Origin: Limnoperna fortunei
Lineage: Eukaryota; Mollusca; Bivalvia; Mytilida; Modiolidae
DNA length: 64,000 nt
Direction of reading: 5' to 3'
NCBI GenBank assembly: GCA_944474755.1
Contig: OX104124.1
Coordinates: 8,644,437 to 8,708,436, forward strand
Positions 24,143 to 37,374 of the stretch are shown here, one piece after another. The notes below the pieces were generated by a model. That model saw only the letters and a program-made list of their open reading frames with translations. It had not been told where the DNA came from and ran no database searches. A program made the position numbers and the translations under genes. How positions within the stretch are numbered: position 1 is the stretch's first letter; every line of letters begins with the position of its first letter.

Positions 24143-24398
24143 TTTGAGTTTTGTTGGGTTTTTGGTTTTTTGGTTTGTTTGTTTGTTTGTTTGTTTTTTT
24201 TTTTGGTTATAATTATGATAAACTAAAAACTACTTTTGTTTACTTTTGACATTAAAAAGTAGAGACTATAATGGTAAATATGTTAATGAGACAACACAAT
24301 ATCAAAATTTCATACCAAAAAGATTGGTTTTATTGCAAATGTCAATGAGACAAACAATAATTCCTTTGTCTGATTATTATGTAATAAAACAATTAGAA

Positions 24399-24495
24399 GT
24401 CGATATAAGTTTTAATAGATTCAAACATTAATATTGACCTCTGCCTTTGGCGTCGGTCAATATTAATATTTGAGTCTATTAAAACTTATATCGAC
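24399..24495. repeat. Near-perfect hairpin, 41-bp arms
   Basis: Arms 24399-24439 and 24455-24495 match at 39 of 41 positions, around a 15-base GC-richer loop (TCTGCCTTTGGCGTC). It lies about 250 bp after the 69-bp array. It resembles a compact foldback MITE; it has no ORF. Confidence 0.92.
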
Positions 24496-27099
24496 CTATA
24501 CAAAATACTATAATTGTATAATATTTAAGATTCTTTAAAAAACTTAGTATTGATATATTTGTTATTTTTGTCGTACTGACCACCCCCAGGTGAATAATTA
24601 TACAAGATTGCTTGTGAGTTCTTTGGTGTCAATCGCCTAAACACGTCTATTCAGAATTTAGGTTGCAATGTTGGATGCCATGGTAACAGATATGATAAAG
24701 CAAGCTCGTTTAGTATGATACCTATCTGTAAACTAATTATCAGCGTACATATACTGGTATCTTAAAACTTTCTGCTGTGACCTTAAATATCAACCAATTT
24801 ATCTCGTGTCTAATTTCACCCCGTATATTTACGAAATATACATTTTGGAATAACAAGCTTTCAATAGTTTTATTTGGTTACATAATTCAACTAACATTAC
24901 CGATTTTTTTTAAATGTAAGTATAGATATGTATATAAGTGTTAGGGAAAAAAATAAAGTATTTAAAGGGAATTTCATCCACATACACATTTTTAATTTTT
25001 TGGTTAAGATGAGCCGTGTTCTTTTATACCAGAGTACCAGGAACCACATATATCTGTAATTCTCATGTTATAAAAGAGATGAGAAAGGACTTACTAATCA
25101 ACTATTACACTTGGGTTTTAATAGCAAAAGCAGATTATCGTAAAAGAATCATGAAGATATACAGTTGGAAAAGAAAAACCTCTTACATGCAAAAAAAACA
25201 GGCTTTAAAAACTAAATTAGAGACAAAATGGTTCGTTGTCATGTAATTCCAATCGCATAAAGATTGGTCATACCGATGATCTTAAATATAATCAGAAATT
25301 CAATTGAAGTCATCATGTGCAAAGTAATAAATAAATAAATAAACCTTGAATTACATGCATGGCTACTTGTTACTTGGGGAATGTCTATTAGTCTGTTAAA
25401 AGACATCATCCGGGCATTTAGCATCAACAAATAATAAACTGAATCTTTTCGTAATCATAAGCTCTTGTTTACCAATTATTCCGGTCTAAATTATAATATT
25501 GATCAGAATAACTTACAGCATTTAAAGACTCGACCTTCATTGTTTTGACGAACATATTTCTTTTTTGGTAGAATAAATTCTGAAGTAAACAATTGATATT
25601 TGGGAAATTTATATATTATTGGCGTTTATTTGACGTTAAGAAAAAAACAATTGATATTTGGGAAAACTATATATTATTGGCGTTTGAAAAATAGTTAGGA
25701 AAAATGAACAAGAGATTAAGGTCAAGAAGTGATTTTAAATCCAAATTTTAACAAACTCTCACTAAACAAAAACGAAAAGGACCAGAAAGTGAGTAACACG
25801 AACCCAAACATAGGTACACTCACGTACTCTGGACGGATAAGAATGTCAATTTCTACTTAGACACTCTTCAAGCATTTATAAGTTATATCGAGGTTAAGGT
25901 CAAATCCAGTAAGAGGAAAGAATATTTACGACTCAACAAAATATTTTGATCGTATTTAAGAGATGGCTTTTTTCATAATGATTGATACACGATGACGGCC
26001 GTATGGAGTACGATCATAACAATGAAAATCATATCCTTTCAGTTTTATATTTGCTATGTTGTCGTTGATGTTCTCTATTTATTATATTTTCCTCATAGTC
26101 TGTGTCTCAATTTTAATTATGTTGCATTCAGATGGTGTGATAATATCTAGCAGTGTGACTCTAAATGAAAAAAATAAATTCACTAAGGAATTAAATATCT
26201 CTTACTTTCAAATTATTTCTTTGCGTTGAGTTCATGTTATTCAGGTTTGGAGGCGTCGTAAGATATTTTTATCTTTAGGAATATTTCAAGATAAAACACT
26301 ATGTCGACTAGATTGTGCCATGCGGTATCGAACTTAGGTATACAACTAAATGCCTAAACCGATAAAAAGTGCCGTATTGATTGATTGATTAATTAATTGA
26401 TTTATTGATTAATTGATTGATTTATTTATTTAAATTATTATTAGTAAAAGTAGTAGTAGTATTAGTATTATTATTATTCAGTTTTTAATCATTGTCTTGA
26501 ATGTTTGTAAATATGTTAAATATTCGTCAAGAAATGTTCTGGTAAACATCATCTGCTTTTCTAAAGAATTTGAAACGTAATTTGTCACTATAAACATGTA
26601 CCAAAATAGATCACATGAATTTAACCAATCGAAGATTCTTAATCATTTCCCTCAGTTTTAGACAGAGTACGGAAATAGCTTATGAGAATGTATAGTGTAT
26701 CAACTCAAGAATAGTTTTCCTAAATGGTTATATATCATTCTATCAAAAAATTACATGCTTTTTGGACGAATTCTGCCCTTGATTAACAAGCAATACATTT
26801 TTCGAGGTTTAATAGTATGTTTGTCATAGTATGGAGAGATTGTATAAGACGACAGAAATATGTCTTTGTGTTTTTTATTAGAAAACAAGTTGGAATTTGT
26901 ATTTTCTTAGTCTAACATTATAGACAAAACAGAAACAAGTGATACTTGGGTTACTAATTGTTTTTACCAGCCCATCAAGTTAACAAATGTGGAGCAAACA
27001 GCATGTAAGATTTCGAGAAATTAAAATTTAATGAGTATGGATAGTATTGCATATACAAAGTATTTTATCGCTAAAACCTAAAACATTTTACAACCATCC
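24496..27099. other. Gene-free AT-rich stretch
   Basis: Contains low-complexity TTGATTAATTGATT-like sequence at 26380-26470 and the small duplication at 25585; otherwise nothing recognised. Confidence 0.55.
25585..25700 (+). repeat. Two-copy tandem duplication, about 61 bp
   Basis: AACAATTGATATTTGGGAAA followed by a TATATATTATTGGCGTTT motif occurs twice with 61-bp spacing. Confidence 0.85.
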
Positions 27100-27445
27100 A
27101 GCTGATTTTTTTTAAAAATTTTAAGGGCCATAATTTTGTCAACAATCATCTAGTTGGAACAAATTAAACTTGATCTGTAACTCATGATAGTTGACACTAA
27201 TATTAAATATTAGCTCAATATTTAGAAAAAAAGTCTGGAAAACTTTTGTTTTATAGAAATTCTATAAAGTCACAGGCTATAACTTCGGACCAAATAAAAA
27301 TCTGAACTTGATCTGTAGCTCAATGATGGTCGACACTTATATACAAAATTTCAGATCAATGGCTCCAAGTGTTTAGAAAAAAAAGTCTGGAAAACACGGG
27401 TGCGACAGATCAACTGATGAATGGACTGAAGGACGCGCGGATTGC
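27100..27445 (+). mobile_element. Dispersed repeat with internal tandem units
   Basis: Begins near AAGGGCCATAATTTTGTCAA and has two internal units with ACTTGATCTGTA, GATAGTTGACACT and AGAAAAAAAGTCTGGAAAAC, ending in ATGGACTGAAGGACGCGCGG and TTGCAAACCTATA. I recall this type as abundant in bivalve genomes. An inverted relative is at 34290-34640. Confidence 0.75.
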
Positions 27446-27545
27446 AAACCTATACTCTCCTTCAAAATGGCATCTGATAGTGCAAAAATGGGTAGACATA
27501 TATAATCCAGACGTTTAAAAACATTAAATTTCAATATATTAAATT

Positions 27546-27773
27546 TTACAATTTTTCAGCTATGTCATGGCGTCCAGTTTTTATTGGGGGAGGAAGCCGG
27601 AGTACTCGGAGAGAACCCCCGACCTGCGGTAGGAAAACTGGAAATCCTTGTCAATTAAGATTGGAGTCGAGTACACCCTGCTTGCAGTGAGAATCGAACC
27701 CGCAATCTCAGTTTTGACAGACCACCATATCAATGGTAGACGAACTACCTAGACCACTCGGCCACCGTGGACC
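27546..27773 (-). mobile_element. SINE family A, near full length without tail
   Basis: AATTTTTCAGCTATGTCATG, GGGGGAGGAAGCCGGAGTAC, AATCGAACCCGCAATCTCAG (B box) and GACCACTCGGCCACCGTGGA (A box) are all present, one of the least decayed heads; the 3' terminus is cut short. Confidence 0.92.
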
Positions 27774-28214
27774 CTTTTTTTTATAAAACACCGGTGCATT
27801 GTCGACGCTTTAGGTAATATGTATATGATGCTCACAAACAGCAAACAATAAGAGACAATAAATGGAACTGAATATCGGGCTGTATTTTCCCACATAAGAC
27901 CCTTCACTGTTTTGTGTCAGTGGTTAATTCTATACAATTGTAAGTTCGGAAAAATCAGCAATCAATTGTAGCAATTAGTGTTTGTTAAAATAAAAATAAT
28001 TCTCAATTTCGACAATTTACTGCACATACTTTTAACTTTTGACAAACAAGCGTAATTAGTATCATTTGATATATTCTCACGTAAGCAACATGATACGAGC
28101 CGATAAATGTAGATGAGGGTCAAAACATTTTTTCATAGATATTTTAAGAACAAAATTATTAAAACTTTATTGCTTATATGTGATAATATTTGCTAATTTA
28201 ATCCATTTTTTCTA

Positions 28215-28600
28215 AATGAAGGTTTTAACAAAATACCGAACACACAGGAAGCGATAAAAAAAGACAATCCACAAATTAAAGTCCAAGAAACCGTCAAACT
28301 TGAAAACCAACAACCAAGAATATAGCAACTACAATGTTCACTGACTTGGTACAGGCATACGGCATGCAAATCTTCTCGCTTTCGTTAGTGTACGGAATGA
28401 AATGGTGTGTTGATGAAAATAGTTTGGTGTTATACACTACTTGTCAGTAATAGGTATATCCAATGATTATAAAAACACATGCACTATGGGCTGAATACAA
28501 AAATTCGGAAAACTATGTGCAATCATATTAAAACAAGGCAATGGTATCTACAGTAAAAGTTAATAAAAGAGCGGAAGACTAAGTAGCAATAAGCTTTGTA
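28215..28600 (+). repeat. Dispersed repeat, copy 1 (pair with 37375-37780)
   Basis: Shares an ordered series of blocks with 37375-37780: CAAAATACCGAACACACAGG, AAAGACAATCCACAAAT, ACTTGGTACAGGCAT, TCAGTAATAGGT..ATCCAA and GGCAATGGTAT. I recall this block order from abundant mussel repeats. Confidence 0.7.
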
Positions 28601-29059
28601 AATTATAACATTTAAGAAAATTTGATATTATGAAAATGTAATCACAATACGTATTAACACTGAAAAAAGAATAGAATTTAAGATTATCATGATGCAACAA
28701 AGTAGCTAATTTTAAAATTGCAACATACAACAGAATGTTATTATTAGAAAATCAAAATAGAGCTCCCCCGAATTTATTACTATTATGATTTTTTAGTATT
28801 TTTAGATACTGATTGACAGATTGTTTCCTATTTTTACATTTCTTTAACTTTATCGAAATGAGATATCCTGGTCATCGTATCAGAGTAATTAATTATTTAT
28901 TATTAGTATATAGCGATCATTACTAATCGGTTATTGTTCAATATGACGTCATTAGCGTGTTCAGGCGTACTTTTTAAGGCTAGATTTCCAAAATGAGTTA
29001 ATTACGCAACATACAATTTTATTACAGGTTGCGATACTATGGTATGGTACACTATTATA

Positions 29060-29201
29060 CAATTAATGACTTTGATATAGGTCACTATCAGGATTTATCA
29101 GCCAGAGAAATATAATATTCACCGAGCCGCTAGGCGAGGTGAATATACATTTTGAGGGATGATAAATCCTGATAGGGACCGTTTATCAAAGTCATTAATT
29201 G
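29060..29201. repeat. Foldback hairpin, about 64-bp arms
   Basis: CAATTAATGACTTTGATATA at the left pairs with TATCAAAGTCATTAATTG at the right, and TATCAGGATTTATCA with TGATAAATCCTGATA. The apex is GAGCCGCTAGGCGA (29124-29137). A further 14-bp inverted pair (TTATTACATGAATA at 29204 and its complement at 29695) may mark a larger element. Confidence 0.88.
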
Positions 29202-29708
29202 TTTTATTACATGAATATTAAAAATCTCCCTTGATCAGAAAAACTGAGGATGTATATTCTATTGGAGCGCCTGCTTACATTTTGTGATTGTTGTAATATT
29301 AGTTACCCTTAATATGTTTTATTTAATACTGCATTTTGATATCAATTTGCTGATAATCCTGAAATTCCAGTTTCAAATATTGAGAAGAGTATAATTGAAT
29401 GAATATATCGCAGAACCGACGTTTCTCCCTTTTGTTGTTGACACGCACGATGTATGTATAGCTGACGTCATTGAATTGTGTACAATTAATACAATAGATT
29501 TGATTGGACGACTGAATTTATTAAGACGGCTATTCTGATTGGCTAAAACATAAAAACCAGGTCGATATTGGATTCCGCTTGACTACTATGCAGCGGAATC
29601 GTGCAGCGTACAACATTTTATGTAATTTTAGTACTGTTGCGATTTATCGTGACCCGAAAGTTGTTTTTTGACAAATCAAAACCACGCAAAATTCTATTCA
29701 TGTAATAA

Positions 29709-32105
29709 TACATTTTATAATAACGATTAATGATCCTTGTTTAATATAGCTGTATGAAATCGTTGTGCCATTATTGGTTACTATCAATACCTAGAGAATT
29801 TAAACTGTTATTGAAATATTGGTTTAAATTGCATTTGTGGTTTACACGACAAACTTATGCATGTATTTGTATTAATTAAACTTTTTATCAGAATACAACA
29901 AATCACTGACTTGTAAACCTAAGATGATGTCCATCCCACGTAAATTTGCTAAATTTTCATAGTAGTTTGTTTTCTAAACTATAATTAAACAGTATTAAAG
30001 GGTGTTCAATAATAAATATAAGAATGTTTCCAGCTATTCATGATTCACATGTTAGATTACAGAATAATGCTGAAGTGCGTGAACATAAAATGTTGTAGCT
30101 ATAAAAAAAACACCAAGAGATCAACAGAATTTTTTTATGTCTAATTGCTAAAATATAAATCAAAGACACCTCGGCCATTCTTTCAGTTTCTTTGATATTC
30201 TGTGTTTAACACCTCAAAAGTTATTTTTTAAAACATAGATAGGTGTCCTGGAAGTTGATTTTTTAAAACGTAGATTTAAAATTTGGACAGAGACCAACAA
30301 TGTCCAGAATAATGTCGCCAAACTTCTGTTCCGAGTGTTAGTAATTGGTTCACATACTGTAAATGACAAACAATTCTAAAATAGAATGATTTCACTATTA
30401 GGTCAGGGAAATTGTCACTTGTGTTTCAGTTATTTTGAGGCAAGCTGTTGACAATGAATCACATATGTTTACATTTAGGCATCACTAATTTGTAAACATT
30501 CTAGAACAATCTACAGACAAAATTACGCAATGAACATTATTTATGAGAATTTAATCTTGAACTCACGACTTATGTTGCTATGTAATCTAAAGCTCACACA
30601 ACCTATGTTGCTAGGTAATCTTAAACTCACATGACTTATGTTGCTAGGTAATCTTTAAACTCACACGACTTATTTTGATAGATAATCTTGAACTCACAAG
30701 ACTTATGTTGCTAAGAATGCATTGTACATTACTCCTTCTATAGAGTTTAGGAGATGTGTTCTGCTGTTATATTGTAGCCTACGTGTCGCCAGTAAACTCA
30801 ATTTCCGACAATCAAATCTCCAATGGATACCGGCAAATCTTCAAATACAATACAGTTATCTAATAATTGTTCAGTAATAGAACAGCTCAACTTGAGCGAT
30901 AGCTCTATTATTACTATTTCCTTTTCTGTCAAAAAGGCTTAAATAAAATCTGTATCGTATGAACACAGGAATAAGTGGTCTAGTAGGGGAACACAGCTCT
31001 TCCCCTTTTGTCTTTTATGGACACTATTATAGTTTTGATCTGCATTAGAATAAAAAAAGATCCAGTTAACTGAAATGCCGGAGAAATGTGATCAGTGGTT
31101 GTCTAGGATCTTCCTTACTGATAGCGTTGTAGATATTTGATATTTGATTTTATTTATCTGTTTTCAAGCTTCACCTTAAAAATTATTCTTTTTATACTGA
31201 TTTTGCTTCCATGGTTATACAAAAACACCAAATGTGTTTCACCAAAAAACGCGTTTTTGCAATGGTTTACAATTTGCCATTCAAGACACATAACACCTAA
31301 TATGTGTATTAGAAACATGTTGCTCCGATTCGTTTTTTTTTCAAATCGGCCAAGAGCTATTAAGCTGTAAAACAGCAATAATAATCGAAATCTTGTATAT
31401 AAATAGTCAATGACTCTAACCGGTTTTGCAATAATCTTTTTTATGTTTTGAAGAAAAGGGCTATCTTAATTATTATGGTTTTTAACTTTTGGGATTTAGC
31501 ATCACTGATCAGTCTTATTTAAAAAAAACCGCTCGTTTTAGAATTTTAGAATTTGTTTGTTTGTTTCATAACAAATTTCGCGAAAGTGTCGATTTGAATC
31601 TCTGGAAATAGCACATGTTAAAATAATCATGTGTTGATACCTTTTTCTGTGTTACTGAATTGGTTTAACTTTTTGTAGGACAATGACCTAGGAAGTATGT
31701 CAATATTGACGAGTACATAACAGATATTGGGGATTTCTAATATTCTGTTTGATGGTTACAGAGGCGTGCTTGTTATTTCAAACCCACTTGTATCTGAAGT
31801 GTATTTTATAAGCTCAAAAGCTAGTTTTTAAGGCATCTTTCTAAGTTACTTTCAAAGTATTATTCTTCAAATCAAATTGCAAACAATGTAGAAAAAAAAT
31901 GTCGTATGTCATATGTAATACAACCCTATGGTTTTCTATAGGACCTTCGATAATTCGTACATGGTTTGGCTCATAAAGAGAACATTTGAAACATTTTGAC
32001 AAAAAAGTCTTATTTGCAATATCTTTTCAGAAAATTCATATATGTTAAATTACAGTTTACAGTGATATGTTTGTTGTTTCTTTCTGAATTTGATATATCA
32101 TTACT
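29709..32105. other. Gene-free AT-rich stretch (apart from the 30551 repeat)
   Basis: Overlapping frames on both strands at 31137-31378 are AT-driven; no family recognised. Confidence 0.55.
30551..30714 (+). repeat. Tandem repeat, about 38 bp, 4-5 copies
   Basis: Units of the form AATCTTGAACTCACACGACT plus TATGTTGCTAGGT, imperfect but regular. Confidence 0.88.
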
Positions 32106-32315
32106 TCGAGCAAGTTTTCAGCTATATCCAGTTTTATTGTGGAAAGTAGCCAGAGAAGCCAGATAAAACAAAAATTATCAACATTAAAATTAAGTAAGCA
32201 AATTGAGTCTAGCACACAATCCCCTCATGGAGATGCACCAACAACCTCTGAGTTGACAGACACGTGATCAATAGTACATCACTAAAACTACCTTAAAACG
32301 CGACCATCGAAGTTC
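32106..32315 (-). mobile_element. SINE family A, diverged copy
   Basis: AGTTTTCAGCTATATCCAGT, TTATTGTGGAAAGTAGCCAG, TTGACAGACACGTGATCAAT and CTACCTTAAAACGCGACCAT keep the reverse family A order; the middle has decayed to A-rich sequence. Confidence 0.78.
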
Positions 32316-33689
32316 CTTTGTTCAAATTAAACATGGTTTGCTGAAACGTTTTACTTAAAAAGCCAATAAATGACTTTTATTACTCAGTAGCAGCAGTCAG
32401 CTTGATTCAAACGTGTTAACGTATAAAGTGCTTTTTTCTGTGTTGGTAACGGTTGCCGTCTTGGATGGGCGATTTGGTTTCAGCATAAAATTTAGGTAGT
32501 AAACAGTTCAAGGATAATCCATGACAAGTTTGGATACAACTGGTCTCTTATGTAACAACGGCATACGGACGACAGACGCAAGGGAATCGTGGCTTAACAA
32601 AACAACTAGATCAAATGACAGTGTTTTGGAAATGTCATTCCTCTCCCATGTTCATATCCAGTTCATCACAAAAGTCTTGATTCTTTCCTCTGGGATTATG
32701 TGCCAGTTGCGTTTCCAAAAAATATAGTTATTTAAAATTGCAGTATGGATCATATGCACAATTTATGTTTAAACATGTTTTTCTGTAATTAAATAGCTAT
32801 CTTTACATTTCAACATTAAATTGTTTTATACTCAATAATTTTGCTTAGATTTTGTTAATAAATAATGCTTATGCTGCATAAAGTGGACATTAAACTGTAG
32901 ATTAATCAACTATTAATAAACGCATATAGATTCAGCTAAGGTTAAGGATATGGTAAAGTTTATGTATTAGAATAGTAGATTACAAACTTAAATTTTGTTT
33001 AAAAAAAGGACCAAGACTACATAAATATATGCAAGATATATGCAAGATTTGTATGTAATTTTACGTCATACAAAGCAGTAAATCAAATGACATGGTCACT
33101 TGAAACTCATACATAATACTTAAAGAACACGTAATTTGTCAATGTCTGAAAAACAAACTGTGAATCATCTTCCATCTGTTTTTACCTTAAAAGACAACAA
33201 ATAATTTAATTAAATTTAACCTCTATTTGAACCCAAATGATAGATTTGTCATAGATTAAGATGAAATGCACTGTTAGAATGGGCCAATGTAACTTGTGAA
33301 TCGTAAGTACAGTTACACTTTACGATTACCACAAATCATTTTGAATTTTTAATAGATTAAGTTTGTGCTAATTGGTTGGTCAAACAAAAAACTACCATCA
33401 CGCCAAATTTAATGCGACAGTTATAATATATATGCACATAACGTATTACATAACTTTAAGTAAAACTGTCAATGATTTCTTGTCATATTGTACGATATAT
33501 TTTTGTCAACGAAAATAGTTTGACGATTACAAATTGAAATTTTATAGGATGTCCTTGAAAAGACGCTGCTTCATGTTAAGAAATATCTGTTTATTATAAG
33601 TTTCAAATAGGGCTAAATTTGACCAATAATTCAGATTTCTGAGTATATTAAATAGTCATATTTCTTATTTGTTTTGTCATATCTTTAGA

Positions 33690-33906
33690 AGCCTCGTTGG
33701 TCGAGTGGTTAATGTAGTTCGTCTACTATTGATCCCGTGGTCTGTCAACACTGAGGTTGCGATTTCAAATTTTACTGCGGATAGGGTGAACTCAACTGAA
33801 GGTCCGGGGTTTTCTCCTGGTACTCCGGCTTCCTTCCCAAAAAAACTTGACGTCATGACATAAATGAAAAATTGCTAAAAGTGGCGTTAAACACTATTCG
33901 AACAAA
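33690..33906 (+). mobile_element. SINE family A, near full length
   Basis: A clear head (GCCTCGTTGGTCGAGTGGTT, TTCGTCTACTATTGATCCCG, TGTCAACACTGAGGTTGCGA), body (TTTTCTCCTGGTACTCCGGC) and end (GTGGCGTTAAACACTATTCG). Confidence 0.92.
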
Positions 33907-34289
33907 CATATATTTAACGCCTATTGTCCACTCTGCTATCGTGCTACGAACAATGGTATTCTGATTTTCGAGCAATACTAACGTTTGAATAAAAGCAAAA
34001 TGACTAACCACTTCTAATAGGTGTCTTAAAATGAACACCGAACAAAAGGCATGAAAACAATTTTATCAAATCTTAAAAACTTATTATCTTCGTGATTTAT
34101 TTTATTACAGGACAATATTTATATATTAAGAATAGGAGATCACTTTGTATGTATGACGTTATTTAATTGAAATATTCCTTTTTTAAGGTTTTGTTTGTTT
34201 ATAACTTATAATGTAATAAACCTTTTAAAGATTTCTTGAAGGCATGGCGCTGTCTGCAAAATGAAACACCACTTTTAATCCATAACTAA

Positions 34290-34640
34290 ATTGTTGCAAT
34301 AACACGTAGTCGGACTTTATAGGTTTGCACTCCGTCGGACACATTCATGTTGTTCAGAGTTTTCTGTTTAACGCCCAGATACAAGATATTGAGCTGATAT
34401 TTGGTAATGAGTTACAGATCATTTTTAAATGTCTTTCCGGTCTGATGATTTTTGACGAAACTGAACTTGGATGTCTCTAAAACATAACTGCACGTCGGAC
34501 TTCTGTTCAAAATGTTGCAAATATTGATCTGATATTTGGTATGTGGGTCCACTATTGTGAGTTACAGATCAAGTTTAAATATCATTTTGGTCTGATGACT
34601 TTGTATGAAATTATGGCCGTTAAATGTAGAGAATTTCATT
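34290..34640 (-). mobile_element. Dispersed repeat with internal tandem units, inverted relative of 27100-27445
   Basis: Read on the minus strand: GGCCATAATTTCATACAAAG, ACTTGATCTGTAACTCAC, CAAATATCAGATCAATATTT, then a second unit with GATCTGTAACTCATTACC, ending in GTCCGACGGAGTGCAAACCT. The unit length is about 125 bp. Confidence 0.72.
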
Positions 34641-35389
34641 GAAATAACAGATTTCCGGATATTTTTCTTTCATGCAAGAATTCTTTGCTTACGTTTATGA
34701 AACTTCTTCTTTGGAAACTGACCACATGGATTAGAAAAACATCTACAGTCAGACATATGTATGTTTTGTCAGGGATGATGACTTCTTCCTAAAAATCGAT
34801 ATATTGCTACAAGAAATAAAATGCGTTTTAACGATTATTTTCGTTAGGTTAGTATATTATTTCATTTACAATGGACAAAATTTAATCAATACAACTATAT
34901 AATCAAAAGCGAACAGGATTTAAGAGGCTAAAATAAGGGCTCAAAAGTAGTTTGCAATTAGAGGCTCCGTAAATAAGACAATCACTGTAGATAGATTAAA
35001 AATAACATTAAAAATAACAGGATCAAGTCTAGGTGTTGTTTTGTACTGGTTGTATCGTGAATAGGCTTGACTGTTATCTAATATTGAAGTCTTGTGATAT
35101 ATGGCAATCGTAAAAAATTTCTGAACTGCCAGTATGAAACTTTTTATTAGCTTAAAATGTCGTCTAATCGAAATTCATCAGAGGCACTAAAATCTAAAAT
35201 AATAAAATGATTATGATGCTAACAAGCTTACGTTTCCAAACTACTGGGTTGTTGATGTCATGGTTGAAACACGTGATTTTTAATAACAAAAATTAAAACC
35301 TTTTTAGCGTAGATTCCTCAAACCATGTTCGTTCTGTTTGCATCACTTTATAAACTACTTTATGGCAACTGATTATTCTTGAATTGAAT

Positions 35390-35710
35390 GAATGCTACAC
35401 TCTTTGTGTTTGTACAACGTCTGTGTGTCCTTGTGTTTCAATATTAAGTCTATATTAAGGACTTAATTATCGTGTTATTGGAAGCTTTTGTTTGAAGAAC
35501 ACCATTGTTGTAATGTGGTTAACACGACAACCATATCTCAAGTGATTTATTTTTACTGGATTAACTAGACTGCTTACACAGCAGATGGAATTAAAATTGA
35601 TAACAGTGCTTGTTCTTTCACTATGCATTAGTCATTGAACAGTCATGTGTACCATATTTTCGTACAATATGCCTTTATACCACTCAATTTTAAAAAATCA
35701 TACAAAATTT
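35390..35710 (+). repeat. Old segmental duplication, copy 1
   Basis: Collinear with 36466-36850: CTATATTAAGGACTTAATTA, GTTTGTTTGAA..CCATTGT, ACAGCAGATG and CCTTTATACCACTCAA appear in the same order about 1.08 kb later with substitutions. Confidence 0.65.
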
Positions 35711-36465
35711 TTTTCCCCGAAAAGAAAAGGGTTAAGGCTCCTGATAAGTTGACATAAGACAGATGGTAGTTCGGACTTTGTGAAATATGGTCGCTGTAAA
35801 TCGTCCGATTTTCTACAAATAATTCACTGCTAGCCTTTAAAGGGGAAAGTCCTTATACAAGTTTGCTTTGCTTTAAAATAAATTTATGTTGATGGTGACA
35901 TTAGCTTTTAAATAAAATGTCGGCTAGGAGAAATAGAATAGAAGGCATTAGATACTTACAAGTACTAAGTGTTTATGGTAGTGTAGTAAATGAACGACAT
36001 TTATACGGACTTGGAGAATTTGCAAAAGTTTTTTTAAAAAGGGATAAGGGTATGACAACAAATAAATGTATTTGTTATATATAAATGTAACTAACGACAA
36101 CAATAACAATGCTCGCATGCGCATCATGCATAAATACCAATGTAACAATCTAATGCATGGTCCAACCATACCTAGAAAACAAATGCGATGTTTTCAGTAT
36201 TTCATTATTTCACGATCATCATATAGCTTATTGTTGAAATTTGTTCCGCTCTACATGCTTACTTAAATATAGGATCCTATGTGTGCGAAATAAATTTAAT
36301 AAAACTAATAACAACTAATAACAAGTGAGACTCCGCTATAGAAATTTAAAACTCTAAGCAATCATTTCTTTAACCATTTTTATCAATTTTGGAACATTAT
36401 ATTAATAATGTATGCCAATCCCATTTCTTCTGAATGAAAGAACAACAATTTTTTTTTACAATCTG

Positions 36466-36850
36466 TGTATTTGTACAATGTATATTACTATCCTTCAGAG
36501 ATTGCTATCTTTTGATTTTCTAGTATTAAATCTATATTAAGGCTTTAATTATACGGATGCTTAGGACGTTTGTTTGAACGCCGTCATCGTGGTATTGCTG
36601 ATTTAACAGAACTGGCTATCTTAATTGACTTTGTTAAGTTGGTTTACTCATTTGCTGATACAGCAGATGAACAATAAAATGAGCAGACAAAAGTGTTTGT
36701 AGTAACGACATCCTGTTTACGACCAATATGATGGAGTATTCCTTTGCTGATTAACGCAAGAAGAACAGCTCTGTAAGCTGATTGCATAAAATTTTTCATT
36801 CATCATTACCGCGCCTTTATCCCCTCAAAGCTTTTTTGTTTTATACATAC
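36466..36850 (+). repeat. Old segmental duplication, copy 2
   Basis: Partner of 35390-35710: CTATATTAAGGCTTTAATTA, TTTGTTTGAACGCCGTCATC, GATACAGCAGATGAAC and GCCTTTATCCCCTCAA. Divergence is substantial, so the event is not recent. Confidence 0.65.
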
Positions 36851-37374
36851 AGTATTCAGCAGATTTGATCATTCAGGTTAACGGAGTAAAAGTTGAATTT
36901 AATAGAGACAACACATAAAAAAATGCCCAATACACTTAACAGTAGTGTTCCGGTTTATTAAATATATAAAGGATTATTGCAAGTCTAGTTGTACACCACA
37001 CAATATGTTTATTCTGGTTGGCTTTGATAGACGTTGTTTAGATAGCACCCAGTGGGAGGCTGTTGCTAGTTTAGGACATTTGTAATGGTTATGAACATAA
37101 TTTAAAAGTACCTTAGGTACTGCAGGTAAACTGTAGCCAGTAAAACCGATATATCATATACCTTATATCATAGCTGGGCTTCTGACTGAGATTTTTAAAA
37201 TCATTAAACAAACTGATAGATTAAAAAATCAAATGGAAATAAATACACCACATGCTGTGATGAATTAAACAAAACGTAAGATAACTGTATAGAATTTAAC
37301 ATTGTGAGAGAAATTCTTACTACCTTAACATGTTTTATTTATTGAGCCCTGTTCTGGAATGGGCCACGATCCTT

